From: Vibrio toranzoniae
GTDB lineage: Bacteria; Pseudomonadota; Gammaproteobacteria; Enterobacterales; Vibrionaceae
Length of the DNA stretch: 64,000 nucleotides
Direction: 5' to 3'
Assembly (NCBI RefSeq): GCF_024347655.1
Contig: NZ_AP025514.1
Location: forward strand, 3,038,001 to 3,102,000
Of this stretch, positions 18,863 through 36,603 are shown in pieces; the stretch's first letter is position 1, and every line of letters begins with the position of its first letter. The translations under genes and the position numbers were made by a program. The notes below the pieces were generated by a model that worked only from the letters and a program-made list of their open reading frames with translations, made no database searches and was not told where the DNA came from.

Positions 18863-20089
18863 ATGACAAGCAAAAAAAATAATGAGCATATTGAACCTGA
18901 AAAGAAACAAGATACTCAGCCAGTCGTTGTTGAAGACGAAAAAGCTGAATCTACAGAGACAAAACAGCCCGAACAAAAACTTGATGCCTCTGCGTCAAAC
19001 ACCACTCAAAATGAGCAGTCTCAAGCTGAACATAAAGACCAAATAGAGAAAGCGGAAAAGCAAGGTAAGCGCGGTGTCAAACTAGGCGCTATTGCGATCG
19101 CTATTTCTATTCTTTTCAGCGGTGGCATTGCCTTTCAAATGCAACAAAAGAGCGCCGATTATTCAGCTCAAATCGCAGCGCTTCAAGCGCAACTACAAAA
19201 TACCCAATCTGCAGTAAATAAAGACCTACAAACCATCAAGCAAGAGACCATCCAAGAAGCATCGCAAGCAGTAGAGAAAACTCAGGTTGTACAAACCCAA
19301 CAACAACAGAGTATTCAAAGCTTACAACTAGCGGTTGCAGATGTGAAAGGACGTCGCCCGAACGACTGGTTACTTGCCGAAGCCGATTACCTCGTAAAAC
19401 TTGCCGGCCGTAAACTCTTCCTAGAACATGATGTTGTTAGTGCAACCAAACTAATGGAAAGCGCCGATCAACGTATCGCCGCACTGAATGACCCTAGCTT
19501 AGTGTCTCTGCGTCAATCCATGACCAATGACATTACTAAGCTTCGTACTATTCCTCTCATCGACCGTGACGGCTTAGTTCTGCATATCACAAGCCTACAG
19601 CAACAAGTTGATATTCTACCGCTTGCTAATGCGATTCTCCCTGAAGCGACATTTGTTGAGAAAAAGGCGGTGTCGCAAGATATTAATGATTGGCAGAATA
19701 ACCTGATGACATCGATGAAAGACTTCTCAGAAAACTTCATCACTTTCCGTAGCCGTGATGGAGAAGCCGTTCCTCTACTATCACCAGAGCAGCACTTCTA
19801 CCTACGTGAAAATATCAAAGGTAAACTAGAGACAGCCATTCGCGCAGTCTATAAAGAACAAGGCGATATCTACAGTGCTGCACTGCAAACAGCTAACGAG
19901 TGGTCGAAATCATACCTAAACCAAGATAACAACTCAGTAATCGAGTTCGAAAAGGCGATTAAACAGTTAAGTGAGCAGAATATTTCTGTGAAATACCCTG
20001 TAAAACTTGAGTCTCAAAATGAACTTTCTGATGTGATTCGCGAACGTCTACGCCGTGAGGTAACGGTAATGACCTCGGAGGAGAAATAA
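18863..20089 (+). CDS. hemX: HemX-like membrane protein of the heme operon
   Basis: This 408-residue protein has a long charged, low-complexity cytoplasmic N-terminus (residues 1-70, rich in Glu, Lys and Gln), one membrane segment (about 72-90), and a periplasmic part starting with a coiled coil (about 95-155). The conserved family segment RRPNDWLLAEADYLVKLAGRKLFL follows at about 163-186. It is often annotated as uroporphyrinogen C-methyltransferase, but no SAM-binding fold is visible, so that name is probably wrong. Its stop overlaps the hemY start region by 1 base. Confidence 0.85.
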   Translation: MTSKKNNEHIEPEKKQDTQPVVVEDEKAESTETKQPEQKLDASASNTTQNEQSQAEHKDQIEKAEKQGKRGVKLGAIAIAISILFSGGIAFQMQQKSADYSAQIAALQAQLQNTQSAVNKDLQTIKQETIQEASQAVEKTQVVQTQQQQSIQSLQLAVADVKGRRPNDWLLAEADYLVKLAGRKLFLEHDVVSATKLMESADQRIAALNDPSLVSLRQSMTNDITKLRTIPLIDRDGLVLHITSLQQQVDILPLANAILPEATFVEKKAVSQDINDWQNNLMTSMKDFSENFITFRSRDGEAVPLLSPEQHFYLRENIKGKLETAIRAVYKEQGDIYSAALQTANEWSKSYLNQDNNSVIEFEKAIKQLSEQNISVKYPVKLESQNELSDVIRERLRREVTVMTSEEK

Positions 20090-21270
20090 TGATTCGTTTG
20101 ATTTTTCTTTTCCTTGTACTCGGTGCGGGTCTGTTTGTCGGCACTCAGTTCTCAGGTCAACAAGGTTATGTGCTGATCTCAATTGCGAATAAGACGATTG
20201 AAATGAGTGTGACAACAATGGCTATCTTTGTGATTGCCCTTTTGGCTGCACTGTTTGCCTTAGAGTACCTATTTAAGAAGCTTATTTACGCAAGCTCAAC
20301 CACTTGGAACTGGTTCAGCGTTCGTAAACTGAAACGCTCGCGTCGTTATACCAATGAAGGCATCATCAAACTTCTTGAAGGAGATTGGAAAGGCGCAGAG
20401 AAGAAGGTAACTCGTTGGGCTAACCACCACGACATGCCTCTGCTTTGTTACCTAGTGGCTTCTCAAGCCGCGCATGAACAAGGCAATACGGCTGAGCGAG
20501 ATAAGTACATCGAGCTTGCTAGTCAACAAGACGACTCTCTACTGGCTGTTGAACTAACCAAAGCGAAACAGCAAATCAGTGAATCAAACTACGAAGCAGC
20601 ATTCGATACTCTCTCAAACCTAAAAGGCTCGCACCCTAACAACACAGCAGTACTTGGCCTACTAAAAGCCACCTACATACAGCTTAAGTTATGGCAGCCA
20701 CTGTTAGAATTAACGCCTAAGCTCGTTAAAAACAAACTTATGACTGCTGATGATCAACGAGATCTAGAACAAAAAGCACAATGCGGTTTGCTTCACGACG
20801 TCGCACAACAACAAGGTAGCGAAGGCTTAATAAGCCACTGGAATAAGCTTTCAAGAAAGCAAAAACAAAGCTCTCACCTTGTTTCCTGCTTTGTGAAGCA
20901 ACTGATCGCTCGTAGAGCTGATTCTGAAGCCTTCACTGTGATAAAAGAGAACATTGCAAAGAATGGTTCAAATGAACTCTACATGTTGCTTCCTGAACTT
21001 AATCTAGCCGATCACCACCCAGTGGTTGTGATGCTAGAGCGCGCAATCAGTAAAGATAGCAACAATGCAGAAGCACACAGTGCATTGGCTCAGTTCTACC
21101 TAAGAGAGCAAAAATGGGCAGAAGCGCAAAGTCACTTCGAAAAAGCACTCGCACTTCGCTCTAATGTATCAGATTACGGATACCTGTCAGATGCACTAGA
21201 GAAGCAAAACTTAACCAAAGCAGCTCACGAGGTATCTCGTAAGGCACTCACTCTAGTTCAACCAGCTTAA
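20089..21270 (+). CDS. hemY: HemY-like tetratricopeptide membrane protein
   Basis: This 393-residue protein has an N-terminal membrane hairpin (about residues 1-20 and 40-62), followed by the HemY N domain and helical TPR-like repeats; NAEAHSALAQFYLREQKWAEAQSHFEKAL is a clear TPR in the C-terminal part. The proteobacterial HemY of this type is not the Bacillus protoporphyrinogen oxidase; its function in heme synthesis is unresolved. It is the last gene of hemCDXY and is followed by a terminator. Confidence 0.88.
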   Translation: MIRLIFLFLVLGAGLFVGTQFSGQQGYVLISIANKTIEMSVTTMAIFVIALLAALFALEYLFKKLIYASSTTWNWFSVRKLKRSRRYTNEGIIKLLEGDWKGAEKKVTRWANHHDMPLLCYLVASQAAHEQGNTAERDKYIELASQQDDSLLAVELTKAKQQISESNYEAAFDTLSNLKGSHPNNTAVLGLLKATYIQLKLWQPLLELTPKLVKNKLMTADDQRDLEQKAQCGLLHDVAQQQGSEGLISHWNKLSRKQKQSSHLVSCFVKQLIARRADSEAFTVIKENIAKNGSNELYMLLPELNLADHHPVVVMLERAISKDSNNAEAHSALAQFYLREQKWAEAQSHFEKALALRSNVSDYGYLSDALEKQNLTKAAHEVSRKALTLVQPA

Positions 21271-21289
21271 TCTAGTACACCTAAAATGA

Positions 21290-21315
21290 AGCCGATGCTA
21301 AGCATCGGCTTTTTT
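21290..21315 (+). terminator. Terminator of hemCDXY
   Basis: AGCCGATGC pairs with GCATCGGCT over a 3-base loop and runs into six T residues, right after the hemY stop. Confidence 0.85.
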
Positions 21316-21952
21316 GTATCTGCACCTTGCCCTAGATAACTTCCAACTATACGACCTTTCATCAGCTTCAGTTTAAGCTTAAATATCCCACTAGGAACTA
21401 GACCAACCCCAACAACCTCTAGACACCACACGGAGGAACGAATCCAATCGATTAAGCAGCTTTAAGTGCGAATTTAGAGCTAGAAGAGTTGAGCTGTATA
21501 AGATGATTCAATTAGGGTCTCTCCAATGAAACTTAGAGAGACTTTAGCTCTAATTCTAGCGATAGTGTTTAAATAGAAAACAAACTATTTAGAAGCGATA
21601 AGAGCTGACAAATATTCGCTATACGAACATCTAGCCTGACTAGGGCTATACCGGAGAAAGATCAAATACCTAAGAAGATTTTAGATTAGGTGTGAACTCA
21701 GAATTCGACGATCCATTTCCAACTATAGAGTCAGTAATCCAAGTAACTCTTGCTTCATAAAAGTGAACATATATATTACTTAAATACCATCGCTAGAATT
21801 TGTCGCGATCAACTCATTAAATAAAGCTCACTTGTTATCAGCCCCTGCAGACATAAACATCACAATGAGTAATCGAGCTTTCTGATTTCAATAGGTTCAA
21901 GGGGAATGGAAGGCAAGCAACCTCATACAAATCATTGCCAGAACGATGAAAG

Positions 21953-21976
21953 CCTAGTCGTAAGACTAGGTTTTCT
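21953..21976 (+). terminator. Orphan intrinsic terminator-like hairpin
   Basis: CCTAGTC pairs with GACTAGG around a GTAA loop, followed by TTTTCT. It lies ~680 bases after hemY with no gene before it on this strand, so it may end a small RNA or be a back-up terminator. Confidence 0.55.
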
Positions 21977-22043
21977 GATAAATAATTGAGGGTTTACCTC
22001 GGGACTCTTTCCGTCTAAGGACGAGACACTAAGGTTTAAACGC

Positions 22044-22075
22044 AAAAAAGCCCCGCTATTTCTAGCGGGGCTTTT
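22044..22075 (-). terminator. Terminator of the downstream rRNA operon
   Basis: On the minus strand AAAAGCCCCGCTA pairs with TAGCGGGGCTTTTTT around a short loop, just after tRNA-Asp. It closes the 22.1-27.5 kb operon. Confidence 0.88.
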
Positions 22076-22083
22076 CTAATAAG

Positions 22084-22160
22084 TGGCGGAGTGGACGGGA
22101 CTCGAACCCGCGACCCCCGGCGTGACAGGCCGGTATTCTAACCAACTGAACTACCACTCC
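22084..22160 (-). tRNA. tRNA-Asp (GTC)
   Basis: The 77-base tRNA has a GGAGTGG/CCACTCC acceptor stem, encoded CCA end, anticodon GTC within CCTGTCACG and GGTTCGAGTCC in the T arm. It is the distal gene of the downstream rRNA operon, following the 5S gene; the other operon lacks it. Confidence 0.96.
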
Positions 22161-22226
22161 GCAGTGGTCAACTCACTAAGTGAGCGTCCATATCTCCAGG
22201 TCGGTCAACCTAAAGATTTAATTTAA

Positions 22227-22345
22227 AGCCTGGCGATGTCCTACTCTCACATGGGGAAGCCCCACACTACCATCGGCGCTATTGTGTTTCACTACTGAGT
22301 TCGGCATGGAATCAGGTGGGTCCACAATGCTATGGTCGCCAAGCA
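22227..22345 (-). rRNA. rrf: 5S ribosomal RNA, downstream operon
   Basis: The minus strand reads TGCTTGGCGACC at the 5' end and ...CATCGCCAGGCT at the 3' end, 119 bases with complementary ends. By eye it is identical to the copy at 27943-28061. Confidence 0.95.
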
Positions 22346-22469
22346 AATTCTGTTTAATTGACGCCTCAGCGACAATTAATAATTCGGAAAACTGATTTAA
22401 AAGTCTATCTCTTCAAACTCATTCAAGGTCTGGTCTTTCTTTGAGTCCACAAAACCCCTTGGGTGTTGT

Positions 22470-25362
<2,893 letters not shown>

Positions 25363-25611
25363 ATACAACCCGAAGAAGTTTCGTGTTGATGTCAAATCAC
25401 CAAGGTTTTTGGTTGTCATCAAAAAGGGTTAATTCTTGATGACTGTTTGCCGGACTCAATGTGATTCAAACAAGTTTGAATCGAATACAAGACACTTGAA
25501 TGTGTTTGTTGTGTTTATGCTGTTCTTATTAAATAAGAGCAGATAAACATTGAGAACTTTTAAATTTGATTGAATTACTCGTAAGTAAATCAATCAGTCA
25601 GCTTTCCAAAT

Positions 25612-25622
25612 TGTTAAAGAGC
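25612..25622 (-). promoter_or_regulatory. BoxA in the 16S-23S spacer (downstream operon)
   Basis: The minus-strand sequence GCTCTTTAACA is the rRNA boxA antitermination element. It recurs at 27748, 31414 and 33347, once in each leader and each spacer. The spacer from 25363 to 25677 holds no other gene. Confidence 0.8.
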
Positions 25623-25677
25623 TTGATTCAAACTAATGAACCATTTTTAAATATTTTCAGATAAAAACACTTAAAGA

Positions 25678-25753
25678 TGGTGGAGCTATGCGGGATCGAA
25701 CCGCAGACCTCCTGCGTGCAAGGCAGGCGCTCTCCCAGCTGAGCTATAGCCCC
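25678..25753 (-). tRNA. tRNA-Ala (TGC)
   Basis: The 76-base tRNA opens with GGGGCTATAGCTCAGC, has anticodon TGC in CCTTGCACG and ends in encoded CCA. It is in the 16S-23S spacer after tRNA-Ile. Confidence 0.97.
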
Positions 25754-25767
25754 ATCTCGGTCGATAT

Positions 25768-25844
25768 TGGTGGGTCTGAGTGGACTTGAACCACCGACCT
25801 CCCGCTTATCAGGCGAGCGCTCTAACCAGCTGAGCTACAGACCC
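25768..25844 (-). tRNA. tRNA-Ile (GAT)
   Basis: The 77-base tRNA has acceptor stem GGGTCTG/CAGACCC, anticodon GAT in CCTGATAAG and encoded CCA. It is the first spacer tRNA after 16S, in the common Ile-Ala order. Confidence 0.97.
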
Positions 25845-25911
25845 AATATCGTCTCTTAACTTTTCTAAACCTAATCAATCTGTGTGGACACTCATCGTGA
25901 CTATCTTCGTA

Positions 25912-27464
<1,553 letters not shown>

Positions 27465-27579
27465 AAGATTTTGTGACTCAACGAATACTGACTTCAAAAC
27501 TAATATTTACCGAGGTAAACATGTAATTCTAAAGCTATTACCATTCCAACAGAATGATAATGAATTGACTGTGCTCTTT

Positions 27580-27623
27580 TTGGTTTTCACTTTAAAAAGT
27601 GAAATCAAACAGCTCAAGGCTGT
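27580..27623. repeat. 44-base inverted repeat, leader copy
   Basis: This segment of the downstream operon's 16S leader is the exact reverse complement of 31344-31387, in the other operon's 16S-23S spacer. It contains an internal hairpin TTTCACTTTTTAAAGTGAAA (minus strand). Confidence 0.9.
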
Positions 27624-27747
27624 ACCAAATTGAATTGGTCACTCAGTTCATTGAAATCAATTTGTTACCGAAGTAACTGTTACTACTTAAAGTAATAACG
27701 TTTTGATATTCATCAACGAGTGCCCACACAGATTGATAGGTTTAAAT

Positions 27748-27758
27748 TGTTAAAGAGC
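27748..27758 (-). promoter_or_regulatory. BoxA in the 16S leader (downstream operon)
   Basis: GCTCTTTAACA on the minus strand lies between the promoter and 16S, the standard place of the leader antitermination signal. Confidence 0.8.
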
Positions 27759-27812
27759 GTGTTCTCTAAAAAGAGAACGCTTTCAGTGCCTTAGCACGTA
27801 AGCAGGACGCGT

Positions 27813-27840
27813 ATAATACGCTTTCCACTTTGAAAGTCAA
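27813..27840 (-). promoter_or_regulatory. Promoter of the downstream rRNA operon
   Basis: On the minus strand TTGACT (27835-27840) and TATTAT (27813-27818) are 16 bases apart, the short spacing typical of rRNA promoters, with a GC-rich ACGCGTCC discriminator after the -10 element. Confidence 0.8.
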
Positions 27841-27874
27841 CATAAAACACTAAGAAAACTTAGAACTCTATGGT

Positions 27875-27900
27875 GACTTGTCTACTTAGTAGACAAAGTC
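27875..27900. other. Hairpin after the upstream operon's 5S gene
   Basis: GACTTGTCTAC pairs with GTAGACAAAGTC with one bulged base. It follows the 5S gene by about 45 bases but has no T tract on the transcribed strand, so it is an RNA processing or weak stop signal rather than a standard terminator. Confidence 0.5.
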
Positions 27901-27942
27901 GAACTTTTTGTCTTCACTTTTAAAACGTGAAAATAAATTTGG

Positions 27943-28061
27943 AGCCTGGCGATGTCCTACTCTCACATGGGGAAGCCCCACACTACCATCGGCGCTATTG
28001 TGTTTCACTACTGAGTTCGGCATGGAATCAGGTGGGTCCACAATGCTATGGTCGCCAAGCA
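27943..28061 (-). rRNA. rrf: 5S ribosomal RNA, upstream operon
   Basis: This 119-base copy is identical by eye to the one at 22227-22345. It is not followed by a tRNA. Confidence 0.95.
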
Positions 28062-28186
28062 AATTCTGTTTAATTGACGCCTCAGCGACAATTAATAATT
28101 CGGAAAACTGATTTAAAAGTCTATCTCTTCAAACTCATTCAAGCGTTTGGTATTGCTTTGAGTCCACAAAACCCCTTGGGTGTTGT

Positions 28187-31079
<2,893 letters not shown>

Positions 31080-31343
31080 ATACAACCCGAAGAAGTTTCG
31101 TGTTGATGTCAAATCACCAAGGTTTTTGGTTGTCATCAAAGAAGGGTTAATTCTTGATGACTGTTTGCCGGACTCAATTTATTTTTTGTTTCCACTTTTT
31201 AATAAAAAGTAGAATCAAAAAATGAACAATCATTTCTGATCATTCGAATACAAGACACTTGAATGTGTTTGTTGTGTTTATGCTGTTCTTATTCACTAAG
31301 AGCAGATAAACATTGAGAACTTTTAAATTTGATTAACTTAATC

Positions 31344-31387
31344 ACAGCCTTGAGCTGTTTGATTTCACTTTTTAAAGTGAAAACCAA
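31344..31387. repeat. 44-base inverted repeat, spacer copy
   Basis: This is the exact reverse complement of 27580-27623. As RNA, this spacer segment would pair perfectly with a leader carrying the other copy. Confidence 0.9.
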
Positions 31388-31413
31388 TTAAGTAATCAGT
31401 CAGCTTTCCAAAT

Positions 31414-31424
31414 TGTTAAAGAGC
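31414..31424 (-). promoter_or_regulatory. BoxA in the 16S-23S spacer (upstream operon)
   Basis: GCTCTTTAACA on the minus strand, the same element as in the other spacer and both leaders. Confidence 0.8.
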
Positions 31425-31532
31425 ATAAAGCAAAAAGCTTTAATCAATAACTTACGTTATTAATTAAAGCTCTGGCTTTAACTAAATCTAAACCATCAAT
31501 CTGTGTGGACACTCATCGTCAATATCTTCGTA

Positions 31533-33085
<1,553 letters not shown>

Positions 33086-33346
33086 AAGATTTTGTGACTC
33101 AACGAATACTGACTTCAAAACTAATATTTACCGAAGTAAACATGTAATTCTAAAGCTATTACCATTCCAACAGAATGGTAATGAATTGACTGTGCCAAAT
33201 AACCCCTCTCTATAAAGAAAGTAATTATTCGTATTGGTCACTCAGTTCATTGAAATCAATTTTGATTCCGAAGAATCTGTTTTATCTAACGATAAAACGT
33301 TTTGATATTCATCAACAAGTGCCCACACAGATTGATAGGTTTAAAT

Positions 33347-33357
33347 TGTTAAAGAGC
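33347..33357 (-). promoter_or_regulatory. BoxA in the 16S leader (upstream operon)
   Basis: GCTCTTTAACA on the minus strand, upstream of 16S and downstream of the two promoters. Confidence 0.8.
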
Positions 33358-33409
33358 TTTACTTCTTGAGCGTTCCTTTTAACTAAGGAGCCTCTCGAAG
33401 TGGACGGCC

Positions 33410-33437
33410 ATTCTAGCGAATTAACATTCAGTGTCAA
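33410..33437 (-). promoter_or_regulatory. rRNA promoter P2-like
   Basis: On the minus strand TTGACA (33432-33437) and TAGAAT (33410-33415) are 16 bases apart and followed by a GC-rich GGCCGTCC. Confidence 0.8.
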
Positions 33438-33525
33438 ACACTTTTTGAAAATTAATTTTTTGTCGCTTTCCGTCTTACTGATTCTTGCTGAAGCCTTGTG
33501 GCGTCTGCCGTCTCATTGGGGTCGC

Positions 33526-33553
33526 ATTATAGGGAACCCTCTCAGGTTAGCAA
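33526..33553 (-). promoter_or_regulatory. rRNA promoter P1-like
   Basis: On the minus strand TTGCTA (33548-33553) and a perfect TATAAT (33526-33531) are 16 bases apart. The discriminator GCGACCCC is GC-rich, as in stringently controlled promoters, and an A/T-rich UP-like stretch precedes the -35. Confidence 0.85.
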
Positions 33554-33613
33554 CTACTTTTTCATAAAAAATGAATAAATAGAGGTTAACTGCCTAATAG
33601 TTCACCTAAACGT

Positions 33614-33642
33614 AAAAAAGAGAGCATTTCTGCTCTCTTTTT
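33614..33642. terminator. Terminator of ubiD-fdx-fre
   Basis: AAAAAAGAGAGCA pairs with TGCTCTCTTTTT around a TTTC loop, 22 bases past the fre stop. The stem is symmetric and could act in both directions. Confidence 0.85.
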
Positions 33643-33663
33643 ACTCAAAATCTAAGAGTATTA

Positions 33664-34377
33664 TTAGATAAAGGCGTAAGCATCAGCGTACATATGGTCA
33701 CGCTTTGCTTCTTTATTCTGAGTAAATAGGTCTCTTGCAGCACCTGCCATTTCAAAACGACCTGCAATATAGATATCGAAATCAGCCAGTGATTCGAAAC
33801 TTTGCGTAATTGCTTCAAGTACATTACCAGTTTGGCCGTGCCATACTTCAGGTGCTTCTTCTACTACTGGTACAAAGTGCACATTGCTGTGCTTTTCTGC
33901 GATACCTACTAGCTCTTCTTTTGCATATAGCTGGCACTCGTCTTTTGCGCCCCAGTATAAGTGAATCTCTTTTTTGCTGTTTTGCGCGATACAGTGATCT
34001 AGGATTGAACGTACATAGCTAAAACCAGTGCCACCAGCAATCAATAATAGAGGGCGTTCGCTTTCTTCTTTAATCCACGCATCACCGTGTGGTGCATCAA
34101 TAGCGATATCGCCATCTTCAGCTTGCGCTTTTTTCATCGCCTCAACTACTTCTAATGCGTAAGCATTATGCTCAGCGGCACCAATATGTAACTCAAGCTC
34201 ACCTTCATGGCGGCATGGGCTGCTTGCAATAGAGAATGGACGTTTATCTTTCTCGCCCATTTCAACCATCAGGTACTGACCCGCTTTAAAAGCAACAGGT
34301 GTTTCTGGGTGAAGTAGGATTTGGTAAGTGTTACAAGCCAAAGGCTCGATAGACTTCACTTTACATTTAATAGTCAT
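33664..34377 (-). CDS. fre: NAD(P)H-flavin reductase Fre
   Basis: Fre reduces free flavins with NAD(P)H. The 237-residue protein has the FNR-like flavin motif RPFSIASSP (residues 46-54), the nucleotide-binding [10 protein letters not shown] (about 114-123) and a C-terminal YADAYAFI. Length and motifs match E. coli Fre. It follows the ferredoxin gene after 20 bases and belongs to the ubiD operon, where reduced flavin is needed for the prenyl-FMN cofactor (inference). Confidence 0.93.
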   Translation of the reverse strand: MTIKCKVKSIEPLACNTYQILLHPETPVAFKAGQYLMVEMGEKDKRPFSIASSPCRHEGELELHIGAAEHNAYALEVVEAMKKAQAEDGDIAIDAPHGDAWIKEESERPLLLIAGGTGFSYVRSILDHCIAQNSKKEIHLYWGAKDECQLYAKEELVGIAEKHSNVHFVPVVEEAPEVWHGQTGNVLEAITQSFESLADFDIYIAGRFEMAGAARDLFTQNKEAKRDHMYADAYAFI

Positions 34378-34397
34378 GTTCTTCCTCTTACTAACCC

Positions 34398-34667
34398 TTA
34401 ATCGGCAAAGGTTAGAACTAAATTACTTTCTGCAAATGCTTGGCAAGCGAAAATCCACCCCTGTTCCTGCTCTTTCTCTGTGAGCATGGGTTCAAGGTGG
34501 TAACTCACTTGTCCTTCTAACTTTTTGCACATACACATCGCGCATGCGCCAACTTGGCAACGGTTTGGGAAATAGATATCGCTGTTGAGCGCAGCATCCA
34601 AGACCGTTTGCCCTTTTTCTACTGTGAAACTGATGTTTTCTGGATATAAGACTACTTGGTAGCTCAT
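34398..34667 (-). CDS. Small 2Fe-2S ferredoxin
   Basis: This 89-residue plant-type ferredoxin has its cluster ligands at Cys37, Cys42, Cys45 and Cys75 (CX4CX2C...C). An additional Cys47 lies next to the cluster. Its start codon overlaps the ubiD stop by 4 bases (ATGA), so it is translationally coupled to ubiD and followed by fre. A free ferredoxin next to a flavin reductase looks like a split version of the ferredoxin-FNR reductases of oxygenases, so electron transfer with Fre is plausible (inference). The sequence also resembles YfaE-type ferredoxins. Confidence 0.85.
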   Translation of the reverse strand: MSYQVVLYPENISFTVEKGQTVLDAALNSDIYFPNRCQVGACAMCMCKKLEGQVSYHLEPMLTEKEQEQGWIFACQAFAESNLVLTFAD

Positions 34668-36505
34668 GAAATTCCTAGTTGTTCCCAGATGCTATCAATC
34701 TTTTTAACGACATCAGGATCTTTTGTGATAGGAACGCCCCACTCGCGAAGACATTCGCCTTCCCATTTATTGGTCGCATCTAGTCCCATTTTGGAGTATC
34801 CAGTTTCGTTCTGTAGGAACAATGTATCTCTGGCCGGATCCATTCTGGTGGTTACCGCCCAAATGATGTCATTCCAGTCACTCACGTTGACATCACCATC
34901 ACACACGATAACAAACTTGTTCTCATCAAATTGAGACCAAACCGCTTCCATTATTTTCTTACCATTACCTGCAGCTTGCTTATCAATAGACACGACAACC
35001 ATGCTGGCGTTGTCGTTCTGTAGATGAATATCAATAATTTCAGGGTGAGCCTTAGTTAACTCAGCCAGGCTACCTTCGATATGTTCACTACTTACAGGCG
35101 CAGATTCAACGTCTGGCGATAGTGCTAACTCCGCATCCCACTTCTTGGTGATGTCTAAACCCATCTTAGAGCCCAGTCCAACCACAGGTGATGCAAAATC
35201 TAACGAGTCGATAGGCGTGTTCTCTATCATCAAGCTATCACGAGACGGATCCATGTGTTCACACATCGCCGCCGTTACTTGAGACCAATCACGTGCGTTC
35301 ACATCCTCATCGCACACCAATACAAATTTGGTGTACATGAACTGACGCAAGAAAGACCATACACCCATCATCACACGCTTAGCGTGACCTGGGTATTGCT
35401 TCTTCATTGTCACTACCGCCATTCGGTACGAACAACCCTCAGGCGGTAGGTAGAAGTCTTCTATCTCTGGGAACTGCTTTTGAAGAATAGGAACAAACAC
35501 TTCATTTAGTGCAACACCCAGTACCGCAGGCTCATCAGGCGGACGGCCAGTGTACGTGCTGTGATAGATAGGGTTTTCGCGCATGGTTACATGAGTAATC
35601 GTAAATACGTGGTGCTTTTCTTTCTCGTTGTAGTAACCCGTATGGTCTCCGTATGGGCCTTCGTCCGCGAACTCATTCGGGTCAATGTAGCCTTCCATTA
35701 CGATTTCCGCACTTGCTGGTACTTCTAAGTCATTACTGATTGATTTAACGACCTCGGTTTTACTACCACGTAGTAAGCCTGCAAACGCGTATTCCGACAA
35801 AGTATCTGGTACTGGTGTCACAGCGCCAAGAATGGTAGCAGGGTCTGCACCGAAGGCCACAGATACTGGGAAAGGTTTACCAGGATTGGTTTCCATCCAG
35901 TCGCGCAGATCAAGTGCTCCACCGCGGTGGGCTAACCAACGCATGATGATTTTATTCTTACCGATCTTTTGCTGACGATAGATGCCTAAGTTTTGGCGTT
36001 TCTTGTTTGGGCCACGAGTAACCGTTAAGCCCCATGTAAGCAATGGTGCGACATCGTCTGCCCAACAGCTCATCACGGGGATTCTATCTAGGTCGACGTC
36101 ATCACCTTGCCACACCACTTGTTGGCAAGCCGCTTTACGAAGGCGTTTAGCTGGCATGTTTAATACTTGCTTAAACACTGGCAGTTTATCGATAGCGTCT
36201 TTAAAACCTTTTGGTGGCTCAGGCTCTTTTAGATAAGCAAGCAGCTTACCCACTTCACGTAGCTCTTTTACATCCTGACGCCCCATACCAATAGCAACAC
36301 GATTAGGTGTACCAAATAGGTTGGTCAAAACAGGCATGTCATAGCCTACTGGGTTTTCAAACAATAGAGCCGGGCCACCAGCACGTAGAGTACGGTCGCT
36401 AATCTCGGTCATTTCATAGTCTGGGTCGACTGGGTGAGAGATGCGTTTCAACTGACCAATACTTTCAAGATGGTCGATAAAATCACGTAAATCTTTAAAA
36501 CTCAT
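34664..36505 (-). CDS. ubiD: 4-hydroxy-3-polyprenylbenzoate decarboxylase
   Basis: UbiD decarboxylates octaprenyl-hydroxybenzoate in ubiquinone synthesis using prenylated FMN. The protein starts [15 protein letters not shown] and carries [11 protein letters not shown] and the conserved [14 protein letters not shown] segment with the catalytic Glu. At 613 residues it is longer than the ~490 of E. coli UbiD: after about residue 490 there is an extension repeating a segment of the domain (compare [18 protein letters not shown] with [18 protein letters not shown]), a known feature of longer marine forms. It heads ubiD-fdx-fre. Confidence 0.92.
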   Translation of the reverse strand: MSFKDLRDFIDHLESIGQLKRISHPVDPDYEMTEISDRTLRAGGPALLFENPVGYDMPVLTNLFGTPNRVAIGMGRQDVKELREVGKLLAYLKEPEPPKGFKDAIDKLPVFKQVLNMPAKRLRKAACQQVVWQGDDVDLDRIPVMSCWADDVAPLLTWGLTVTRGPNKKRQNLGIYRQQKIGKNKIIMRWLAHRGGALDLRDWMETNPGKPFPVSVAFGADPATILGAVTPVPDTLSEYAFAGLLRGSKTEVVKSISNDLEVPASAEIVMEGYIDPNEFADEGPYGDHTGYYNEKEKHHVFTITHVTMRENPIYHSTYTGRPPDEPAVLGVALNEVFVPILQKQFPEIEDFYLPPEGCSYRMAVVTMKKQYPGHAKRVMMGVWSFLRQFMYTKFVLVCDEDVNARDWSQVTAAMCEHMDPSRDSLMIENTPIDSLDFASPVVGLGSKMGLDITKKWDAELALSPDVESAPVSSEHIEGSLAELTKAHPEIIDIHLQNDNASMVVVSIDKQAAGNGKKIMEAVWSQFDENKFVIVCDGDVNVSDWNDIIWAVTTRMDPARDTLFLQNETGYSKMGLDATNKWEGECLREWGVPITKDPDVVKKIDSIWEQLGIS

Positions 36506-36544
36506 AGGACTTCTACATGCTGATTATTCTGCGCTCAGTATATC

Positions 36545-36574
36545 AAAAAGGGTGACACTGAGATCCCCCTTTTT
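36545..36574 (-). terminator. Possible terminator of the secreted protein gene
   Basis: AAAAAGGG pairs with CCCTTTTT around a 14-base loop, 30 bases past the stop at 36604. The loop is long, so this is weaker than the others. Confidence 0.5.
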
Positions 36575-36603
36575 AATGTGGTTATTGAGAGCCAAAATCC
36601 ACT

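Larger units (their letters stand above)
21271..22083. other. Gene-poor interval between hemY and the rRNA region
   Basis: About 800 bases contain no plausible protein gene on either strand. Visible elements are the hemY terminator, a second hairpin plus T-run at 21953-21976 and the rRNA-operon terminator at 22044-22075. The middle part looks like unconstrained AT-rich sequence; a short untranslated RNA ending at 21976 is possible but has no visible promoter. Confidence 0.6.
27465..27942. other. Inter-operon region: leader and promoter of the downstream rRNA operon
   Basis: These 478 bases separate the 5S of the upstream operon from the 16S of the downstream one. They contain the downstream operon's promoter, its boxA and a 44-base element (27580-27623) that recurs inverted in the other operon's spacer. 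No protein gene is supported. Confidence 0.75.
31080..31532 (-). other. 16S-23S spacer without tRNA genes
   Basis: This 453-base spacer has no cloverleaf; in place of the Ile and Ala tRNAs it has AT-rich sequence, a boxA at 31414-31424 and the inverted 44-base element. Vibrio genomes are known to contain such tRNA-less spacers alongside Ile-Ala ones. Confidence 0.85.
33086..33613 (-). other. Leader and promoter region of the upstream rRNA operon
   Basis: About 530 bases contain two rRNA-type promoters and a boxA but no protein gene. The leader sequence differs from the other operon's between about 33195 and 33235, where the 44-base element is absent. Confidence 0.75.

Noticed and set aside
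18863..20089. HemX as a uroporphyrinogen-III methyltransferase
   Set aside because: The protein has a membrane segment and coiled coil but no SAM-binding methyltransferase motifs.
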